Source: Desulfotignum sp. (lineage in GTDB: Bacteria; Desulfobacterota; Desulfobacteria; Desulfobacterales; Desulfobacteraceae). Taken from it: a stretch of DNA of 12,329 bases. Made by a program: the position numbers and the translations under genes. Positions 8,001 to 12,329 of the stretch are shown in pieces. The stretch is taken from NCBI GenBank assembly GCA_021737445.1, contig JAIPDY010000081.1, positions 1-12,329 of the forward strand, written 5' to 3'. Within the stretch, counting starts at the first letter, position 1. The number at the start of each line of letters is the position of its first letter. The notes below the pieces were generated by a model. That model was given only the letters and a program-made list of their open reading frames with translations, was not told where the DNA came from and made no database searches.

Positions 8001-8447
8001 CAGATAGACATAGTAGTCTGATTCGGCAAGATCCAGTGCAGCCTGGATGCCGGCAATACCCCCGCCTACCACCAGGACGGCTCCCACCTCTTTGTCAGTG
8101 CCCAAAATTTTTCCCCGGCCCTTTTCTTCTGTTACAGTTCCAGATGACAGGGCCGTCCCGTTTTCTATATCACCTGTTTTAATGTCTGCCGGGTGGTCTG
8201 TGTCCATGCCTGCCTCTTTTTGCAGGCCAAAAAAAGTTTTCAGGGTGGTGTCTGACAGTACCCGTTCCATGGCACTTTTGGAGATGTGCTCTTTTTTGCA
8301 AAAGTCGATGAACGCAGATTTTGAAATGGTATACCGCTTGGCTGCCGCCGGGGTGGCTGAAAGCTTGCCCTTTTTGATCCAGTTGGTGACCGTGTTGCGG
8401 TGCACCCCGATGTGCCGTGCAAGCACCCCGACTTTAAATGTCAGCAT
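5034..8447 (-). CDS. hdrA: Two-module HdrA flavoprotein with N-terminal helix-turn-helix domain
   Basis: This 1137-residue protein is the electron-splitting flavoprotein of Hdr complexes. Residues 1-53 form an excisionase/MerR-type HTH (LARHIGVHRNTVTNWIKKG, then a wing), followed by a low-complexity linker to about 120. Module 1 (about 121-550) has FAD motif VVGGGIAG (126-133), TFPTDDCASCI (166-176), ferredoxin motifs CIACGICAQKCP (224-235) and CGACRKFCP (279-287), and CIGSR...YCSNICCM (368-388). Module 2 (about 570-1110) has the HdrA N-terminal domain (VCSCG 576-580, AACTPRTHEH 635-644), a second FAD motif (714-721), CVGSR...YCSRICCV (863-880) and a C-terminal double ferredoxin (CDGCALCVDVCP 1056-1067, CQGCGICGATCP 1086-1097). 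ATG 8447 is chosen because GGAGGGG lies 7 nt upstream; an ATG at 8513 lies inside the protease gene and lacks support. It overlaps both neighbours. The enzyme role is family knowledge; DNA binding is inferred. Confidence 0.93.
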   Translation of the reverse strand: MLTFKVGVLARHIGVHRNTVTNWIKKGKLSATPAAAKRYTISKSAFIDFCKKEHISKSAMERVLSDTTLKTFFGLQKEAGMDTDHPADIKTGDIENGTALSSGTVTEEKGRGKILGTDKEVGAVLVVGGGIAGIQAALDLAESDYYVYLIEKTAGIGGTMAQLERTFPTDDCASCIILPKLVECGRHLNIELITLAEVESVAGSAGHFEVTIKKSPRYVDMDKCIACGICAQKCPIYVKDDFNFGIGSKKAVYIKHDQSVPLKYAIDPDACIYFTMGKCGACRKFCPTGAVNFNQTEEKIFLTVGAVILAPGFRPFNPAAYDFYGYRFKDVVTSLEFERLASVNGPNSGTLLRPSDNTEPEKIAWLQCIGSRNHNNRGHSYCSNICCMSAVKQSMSALEHIKGPNLDCAIFFMDLRSHGKESERYFERAKKTGVRFIRAMPHTLEPGKDGTGVFMRYMDETGRIKKEGFDLAVLSIGFEAPEDAKQLSRLFNIALDPYDFAKTSCFEPVESSRKGVFVAGVFQSPAAIPRSVVQATAAAASASELLIARKGTLTRKKNYPREKETMDTAPSVGVFVCSCGVNIAAFVDVEQIVAYAAKLHHVTYVENNLFSCSADAQESIIEKINEFKLNRIVIAACTPRTHEHMFQQTLMETGLNGFMVEMANIRNQNSWVHQQDAASATRKAKDQVRMAVAKIAHAYPLKQERISVVQTALVVGGGIAGMISAQTISRMGIKTVLVEESDTLGGNALKLKTSFTDEAVRPMLDSLVSDILNDKNITVYKNAFLESASGSVGNFKGELNVAGKPTLIRFGAAVMATGAREAIPDEYLYGQTIRVMTQMEFDAKVLHHPDEVNKAKSVVFIQCVGSREPDRPYCSRICCVHSVKAAISLKTINPDIKVAILYREIRTYGEWEEYYKTARQMGIVFIRYTRKDKPVVTRKDDRMVVDVFDPVSGLPVTIFADYLALASGVVARDNDHVADIFKFSVNSDGFFNGAHPKLKPVDLSVAGLFLCGLCNYPKPLEESIEEARAAAHRAVIVLSQEEIESEAIKSFVTDNCDGCALCVDVCPFHAISMADNARVVTDPALCQGCGICGATCPKEGIMVHGFTIPQLAAQVRAAVDNEKSPETILEAKDDSAV
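5057..5061 (-). promoter_or_regulatory. Ribosome binding site of mvhD
   Basis: GGAGG on the minus strand lies 6 nt before ATG 5050, inside the 3' end of hdrA. It fixes the mvhD start and rules out the longer open frame reaching 5272. Confidence 0.8.
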
Positions 8448-8968
8448 AACAGGTCCCCTCCGGGGTGCCCGCCCGGGTTCAATCTGTTGACTGCCAGGGC
8501 AATCTTCCGGCACATGACAGGCACGGCAGCTTTTACAGCAAAGCTCAGCCCGGGGCAGATGCAGTCGGGGATGCTGTCAACCTGGACGGCATAGAGAACA
8601 ACCCTGATCCGGCCGGTCCGGGAAAGTTCGTTGAGCAGATTGTTGCCGGGGAACTGGTGAACTGAATAATCGGCAAGTTTGTTTTCCGGTATCAGGCCGG
8701 GATCAAGTTCAAAAATTTCCCCGGCCCTGCGGCCTTTTTCGTCAACGGCATCGATAATGATCAAATTTTTGGTTTTCGGCTGTGAAAACAGCATGTCAAA
8801 AAGCAGGTCCCTGGCGGATGTGCCTGCATCCAGGAAAGCCACATCTGCTGTTTGCCGCATTTTTTTATTGATGTGTGCGATGACCGCCGGTCCGAAACCG
8901 TCATCCCCCATCAGGGGGTTTCCGCATCCTAAAACCACTGTTTTTTTCTGGAACAACGTCTGATACAT
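8441..8968 (-). CDS. Hydrogenase maturation protease (HycI/HybD/FrcD family)
   Basis: This 175-residue endopeptidase should trim the C-terminus of the [NiFe] large subunit once nickel is in place. It shows the family start VVLGCGNPLMGDDGFGP (residues 11-27, with D22/D23 at the metal site), IIIDAVD at 70-76 and SVHQFPG at 102-108 (H104). These correspond to the acidic, Asp and His nickel-sensing residues of HybD. Length is typical. It is the first gene of the operon, with mvhA last of those visible, and it overlaps hdrA by 7 bp. The ATG at 8968 is constrained by a TAA five codons upstream in frame, yet no Shine-Dalgarno is apparent before it, so translation may be weak. The likely client is the MvhA encoded at the left end, whose cleavage motif lies outside the window. 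Confidence 0.93.
   Translation of the reverse strand: MYQTLFQKKTVVLGCGNPLMGDDGFGPAVIAHINKKMRQTADVAFLDAGTSARDLLFDMLFSQPKTKNLIIIDAVDEKGRRAGEIFELDPGLIPENKLADYSVHQFPGNNLLNELSRTGRIRVVLYAVQVDSIPDCICPGLSFAVKAAVPVMCRKIALAVNRLNPGGHPGGDLLC
8455..8461 (-). promoter_or_regulatory. Ribosome binding site of hdrA
   Basis: GGAGGGG on the minus strand sits 7 nt before ATG 8447. It decides the start: translation begins directly at the HTH domain, which shows that this domain belongs to the hdrA protein and is not read-through. It lies inside the 3' end of the protease gene. Confidence 0.8.
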
Positions 8969-9007
8969 ATTACATGCCGTTTATTTACCCCAAACGCTGC
9001 ATCCCCC

Positions 9008-9028
9008 TTGAATTCAACATTTTTTCAA
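9008..9028. repeat. Candidate operator: 10-bp palindrome next to a copy of a 10-bp direct repeat
   Basis: TTGAATTCAA at 9008-9017 is a perfect 10-bp palindrome. Next to it, 9019-9028 reads TTGAAAAAAT on the minus strand, and the identical 10 bases recur at 9066-9075, where they form the -35 region; the copies start 47 bp apart. The palindrome and the first copy lie just downstream of the predicted transcription start, a typical place for a repressor to bind. The run of A makes the repeat low in complexity, so chance is possible. Confidence 0.35.
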
Positions 9029-9046
9029 CTTTTGTACTAAAAAAAT

Positions 9047-9075
9047 ATCATAGGATAATAAAACGATTTTTTCAA
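9047..9075 (-). promoter_or_regulatory. Predicted sigma-70 promoter of the hydrogenase/Hdr operon
   Basis: On the minus strand, TTGAAA (9075-9070) and TATGAT (9052-9047) are separated by exactly 17 bp; each differs from the consensus -35 and -10 hexamers at one position. Transcription would begin near 9040, giving a leader of about 70 nt before ATG 8968. The region is far more AT-rich than the surrounding genes, so a chance match is easier here than elsewhere. I saw no sigma-54 (GG-N10-GC) element. Confidence 0.6.
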
Positions 9076-9094
9076 GAAAAGAAAATATGAAAAA

Positions 9095-10198
9095 TTATAG
9101 GTGCAATCTGTCTGGTCCGTTTGCCATGCGGGCATAGCATGTTTCAAATTCAGATTCAAGGGAGATAAACGCCTCCGCCACGGCCGGATCAAAATGTGTC
9201 CCTGCATCTTCCCGGATGATACGGCAGGCTTTTTCATGGGGAAACGGTTTTTTGTAGGGCCGGGCCGCTCGCAGGGCATCATACACATCTGCCAGGGCCA
9301 TGATCCGGCCGCTCAAAGGGATCTCTTTGCCGGCCAGCCCGTCAGGGTAGCCTGTGCCGTCCCATTTTTCATGATGGGACCGTGTCAGGGCGATGCCCAT
9401 GTTGATAAAGGCGTTCCCGGGATACCTGTTCCGCACTTGTTGAAGGGTTTTGGCGCCTATGGTTGTATGGGTTTTCATGGTTTCGAACTGATCAGGGGTA
9501 AGTTTCCCTGGTTTGAGCAGAATATTGTCAGGTATGCCCACTTTTCCGATGTCATGCAGGGGGGCTGCATGATAGATGTTGTCGATGAACTCCGGGGAGA
9601 TATCTGTGTATGGGGTGTTCGATAATTTTTGGGCCAGGATTTTACAAAAAGTCTGGGTGCGCTCGATATGCCGGCCCGTGTCATCGTCCCGGTACTCGGT
9701 CAGTTTTGAGACCGCCAAAATGGTGGCCAGTTGTGAATCAGAGATCTCTTCCACCTTTTCTTCGACAAGGTCTTCCAGATCATGATTGTGCCGTTCCAGT
9801 TCTTTTTTTGCCTGGTGCAGGCACAGGTGGGTGTTGACCCGGGCCAGGACCTCCTCTTCCTGAAACGGTTTGGTCACGTAATCCAGGCCACCTTCTGAAA
9901 ACGCCCTGATTTTTTTGGCAGGATCATCCAGTGCGCTGATAAAGAGGATGGGAATCTCCTTGAGTTCCGGATGGTCTTTGAACCGGCGGCATACCTCAAA
10001 CCCGTCCATTTCCGGCATCATGATATCCAGCAGCACCAGGTCCGGCGGATTTTTGGCAGCTGCTTTCAGGGCCATGGCCCCCCGGGGAAACGCCGCTACC
10101 TCATAGCCCTGTTTTTGAAGGATTCCCTGGAGCAGTTCCAGGTTGGCCGGTGTATCATCCACGGTCATGACAATTGGTTTTTCAGTGTTGCCGGTCAT
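9095..10198 (-). CDS. Response regulator with REC and HD-GYP domains (predicted cyclic-di-GMP phosphodiesterase)
   Basis: This cytoplasmic two-component output protein has 367 residues. The REC domain (about 8-125) has the acidic pair D14/D15, phospho-acceptor D58 (LLDIMMPEMDG), S88 and K110 (KPF). A charged, probably coiled-coil linker (about 127-156) leads to an HD-GYP domain (about 158-350) with HDIGKVGIPD at 215-224, H244, HHEKWDGTGYPDG at 275-287 and ALADVYDAL at 301-309. All metal and GYP residues are present, so hydrolysis of cyclic-di-GMP is expected from family knowledge. The start overlaps the kinase stop as ATGA, and AAGGAG lies about 11 nt upstream, so the two are surely co-expressed and likely cognate. 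It ends 20 bp before the predicted promoter of the hydrogenase operon. It has no DNA-binding domain. Confidence 0.94.
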   Translation of the reverse strand: MTGNTEKPIVMTVDDTPANLELLQGILQKQGYEVAAFPRGAMALKAAAKNPPDLVLLDIMMPEMDGFEVCRRFKDHPELKEIPILFISALDDPAKKIRAFSEGGLDYVTKPFQEEEVLARVNTHLCLHQAKKELERHNHDLEDLVEEKVEEISDSQLATILAVSKLTEYRDDDTGRHIERTQTFCKILAQKLSNTPYTDISPEFIDNIYHAAPLHDIGKVGIPDNILLKPGKLTPDQFETMKTHTTIGAKTLQQVRNRYPGNAFINMGIALTRSHHEKWDGTGYPDGLAGKEIPLSGRIMALADVYDALRAARPYKKPFPHEKACRIIREDAGTHFDPAVAEAFISLESEFETCYARMANGPDRLHL

Positions 10199-12329
10199 GG
10201 TGTTTTTTCTCCTTTCAGCAGTTTCATGAGTTTGTCATAGGCGTATTGGCCGGCAAGGATGTTGAGTCCCTGTGCCACCCTGGTATCGGTTTTTTCCACC
10301 CGGGTGATCAGCTCCCTGAGACGGGCCATCGATCCCTGTTCAACCGCCTGAAGCATGGCCTGGGTCAGGTCTTCTGGCAGCCCGGCCATATCCGTGGCGG
10401 TCAGGGACCAGGCACTGGTTTTGTCTTTGGCCTGATCCGGGGTATCAGCATATGCATACTCGATTTTCAGGGCCTGTTTCAGTACGTCAAACAGTTCTGC
10501 CGGTTCAAAAGGTTTGCTGATAAACCCGTCCATCCCGTCTGCAAAAACCTGTTCTTCACTGTCTTTGAACGCACTTGCCGTGACTGCAATGACAGGGATA
10601 TGGCGGCCGGTTTCAGTGGATTTGATCTGCCTGGCTGCTTCGTAGCCATCCATCACTGGCAGGCGCAGATCCATGAGCACGGCATGGGGGGACCAACTGG
10701 CAAAAGCATCCACAGCCTCTCTGCCGTTTTCCGCCTCCCTGACCTCAAACCCTGCCCCTGTCAGCAGGGTGCGCAGCAGATCCCGGTTGCTTTCCTGGTC
10801 ATCCACCACCAGAATTTTCACAGGCCCGGCGCCAGGTACCAGGCCGGTGATCTGCCGGGTTTTCTGTGCCGGGGTTTCCCTGCCCCCTTCTGCCGGGGTC
10901 ACCGGCACATAAAATTGGAATACGCTGCCTTTTCCCACGGTGCTTTCAACGGTGAGTTCACCCCCCATCATCTCCACCAGGCGCCGGCTGATGGCAAGGC
11001 CCAGTCCGGTGCCGCCGATCTGCTTTCCCTGGTCTGACTGGTCAAAAGGGTCAAAGATCCTTTCCAGATCAGATTCCGGGATACCGGGTCCTGTATCTGC
11101 CACCGCCACCCTGAGAACCAGCTGCGGTTTCTTTTTTTGTTTTTCCGGGGCGGTTTCTGCCCGGACCCGCAGGGTGACAGTCCCGGTCCGGGTGAACTTT
11201 ACTGCATTGCCCGTGAGATTGACCAGTATCTGCCGAAGTTTGCCTTCGTCTGCCGTCACATACCTGGGAACGGTTTCATGCGTTTCCACAACGACCTCCA
11301 GGTCTTTTGCCTCTGCCCTGGAACGAAACATCATGGAGATATCCTCCACCAGGTCATGCAGATTGAAATCAGAACTGTCCAGCGTGAGCCGGCCGGCTTC
11401 GATTTTGGAGATATCCAGGATATCGTTGATCAGGTGCAGCAGGTGGCGGCTGCTGCGGGAGATGGTCTGTACCTGTTCGGTCTGCACTGCGGTAAGGGAC
11501 GGGTCCTGCTCCAGTATCCGGGCAAACCCGATAATGGCATTGAGAGGGGTGCGGATCTCATGGCTCATGTTGGCCACAAAATTACTCTTGGCCTGGTTGG
11601 CCTGCTCCGCGGCCTTGCGGGCGATCCGGTTTTTTTCCGCCTGGCTTTTTTCAATGGCCACATTGACCAATCTGGCAGCGGTCTGAATCAGTTTTATATC
11701 TTCGGGTCCAGGAGAACGAGGAGACCGGTGATATATGGCAAAGGTCCCCAGGATGTCGCCGGATGCGGATATGATGGGTTCTGACCAGCAGGATCTGAGG
11801 CTCGCCTTTTTTGCCAGGCTCCTGAATTCAGTCCAGAAAGGATGGGTAAAGGTGTCTTTGACCACAACCCGCTTTCCGGTGAAAGCTGCCGTGCCGCAGG
11901 AACCGGCCCCATGACCGATTGCCATACCATGAACAGCCTGGTTGTAAAACTCCGGAAGGCTGGGGCCGGCTCCGAAGAGCAGATGTCTTTTTTGGTCATC
12001 CAGCAGCAGGATGGAGCACAGTGTTTTCGGATCGACCTCTTCTATGAACCGGCAGATATCGGTCAGAATGTCTTCTATAGGTTTTCCTTCAACAATCTGG
12101 GTGAGGACCTGCTGGCTGCCCTGCAAAGAGACGGTCAGCTTGTCCGCCAGTGCCCGGGCCTGGTCAATGGTTTTTTCTTCCGATTTCATCCACAGAAACA
12201 CAAAAAGGCTGATGGCAAACCCGGCCAGTAAAATACCATGGTGTGTCCAGCGGTTGACTCCGGATTCAAAGACCGGGGTGGAAAAGAACTCCACTGTCCA
12301 TTGATGGCCGTACAGATCCAGGGTTTTCC
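10195..12329 (-). CDS. Hybrid sensor histidine kinase (CHASE end, TM, GAF, HisKA, HATPase, REC), partial
   Basis: The frame is open through the right edge, so the N-terminus is missing; a GTG at 12294 could be read as a start, but the frame continues upstream without a stop (GHQWTVEFF) and looks like the end of a periplasmic CHASE sensor domain. Counting from that GTG: a membrane segment at about 19-36, a GAF domain about 60-215 (GHGAGSCGTAAFTGK), HisKA with H245 in SHEIRTPLN, HATPase with N363, VADTGPGIP (398-406) and GGTGLGLAIS (427-436), then REC about 493-610 with D542 (MDLRLPVMDG) and K594. The last 85 or so residues are helical and resemble a tail common in such kinases, but no Hpt-type His (HxxKG) is visible. 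It autophosphorylates and probably signals to the overlapping HD-GYP regulator. The ligand is unknown, and the CHASE call rests on a short stretch. Confidence 0.93.
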   Translation of the reverse strand, partial: KTLDLYGHQWTVEFFSTPVFESGVNRWTHHGILLAGFAISLFVFLWMKSEEKTIDQARALADKLTVSLQGSQQVLTQIVEGKPIEDILTDICRFIEEVDPKTLCSILLLDDQKRHLLFGAGPSLPEFYNQAVHGMAIGHGAGSCGTAAFTGKRVVVKDTFTHPFWTEFRSLAKKASLRSCWSEPIISASGDILGTFAIYHRSPRSPGPEDIKLIQTAARLVNVAIEKSQAEKNRIARKAAEQANQAKSNFVANMSHEIRTPLNAIIGFARILEQDPSLTAVQTEQVQTISRSSRHLLHLINDILDISKIEAGRLTLDSSDFNLHDLVEDISMMFRSRAEAKDLEVVVETHETVPRYVTADEGKLRQILVNLTGNAVKFTRTGTVTLRVRAETAPEKQKKKPQLVLRVAVADTGPGIPESDLERIFDPFDQSDQGKQIGGTGLGLAISRRLVEMMGGELTVESTVGKGSVFQFYVPVTPAEGGRETPAQKTRQITGLVPGAGPVKILVVDDQESNRDLLRTLLTGAGFEVREAENGREAVDAFASWSPHAVLMDLRLPVMDGYEAARQIKSTETGRHIPVIAVTASAFKDSEEQVFADGMDGFISKPFEPAELFDVLKQALKIEYAYADTPDQAKDKTSAWSLTATDMAGLPEDLTQAMLQAVEQGSMARLRELITRVEKTDTRVAQGLNILAGQYAYDKLMKLLKGEKTP

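Noticed and set aside
8448..8513. Longer HdrA start at 8513
   Set aside because: It would add 22 residues without homology, sits deep inside the protease gene and has no convincing ribosome binding site, while 8447 has GGAGGGG at 7 nt.
10174..11037. Plus-strand open frame of 287 codons, and similar ones at 11137-11784 and 10940-11686
   Set aside because: They are antisense to the histidine kinase and overlap each other in different frames, so they are shadows.
1..12329. CRISPR arrays, tRNA or rRNA genes, insertion sequences, selenocysteine codons
   Set aside because: I found no regularly spaced repeats, no structural RNA signature, no transposase or terminal inverted repeats, and no in-frame TGA in the hydrogenase or Hdr genes.

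Overview
This window reads as part of an anaerobic, hydrogen-metabolising bacterium, most likely a sulfate reducer or relative in the Desulfobacterota (Desulfobacterales-like). That placement is an inference from gene content (Hdr/Mvh-type electron transfer, a CHASE/GAF hybrid kinase, an HD-GYP regulator) and from moderately GC-rich coding DNA; nothing here fixes the species. Every gene I can support lies on the minus strand, so the window is transcribed from right to left. Both ends cut through genes.

The right part (about 9095-12329) is a two-gene signalling operon. A membrane hybrid histidine kinase, cut by the right edge inside what looks like a CHASE sensor domain, overlaps by 4 bp (ATGA) with a REC/HD-GYP response regulator, a predicted cyclic-di-GMP phosphodiesterase. 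An AT-rich gap of 126 bp (8969-9094) follows. It holds a good sigma-70-type promoter reading left, a 10-bp direct repeat and a 10-bp palindrome, but no clear terminator.

The rest (1-8968) is a tightly packed seven-gene operon for a cytoplasmic [NiFe]-hydrogenase linked to heterodisulfide-reductase-type electron transfer. In order of transcription it holds: a hydrogenase maturation protease; a very large two-module HdrA flavoprotein; MvhD; an HdrD-like (HdrC-HdrB fusion) iron-sulfur protein; an FrhB/FdhB-family flavin and iron-sulfur protein; the hydrogenase small subunit MvhG; and the large subunit MvhA, cut by the left edge. Most neighbours overlap by 7-17 bp and the largest gap is 49 bp, so co-translation is likely.

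The inferred working model is as follows. MvhAG splits or makes H2 and MvhD passes electrons to HdrA. HdrA's two FAD sites and many [4Fe-4S] clusters divide electrons, by flavin-based bifurcation or confurcation, between the HdrD-like subunit (a disulfide, perhaps a DsrC-type protein) and the FrhB-like subunit (F420, ferredoxin or another low-potential partner).

The most unusual feature is that HdrA carries an N-terminal MerR/excisionase-type helix-turn-helix domain in one uninterrupted frame. That makes it a candidate DNA-binding, redox-sensing 'trigger enzyme' that could control its own operon.
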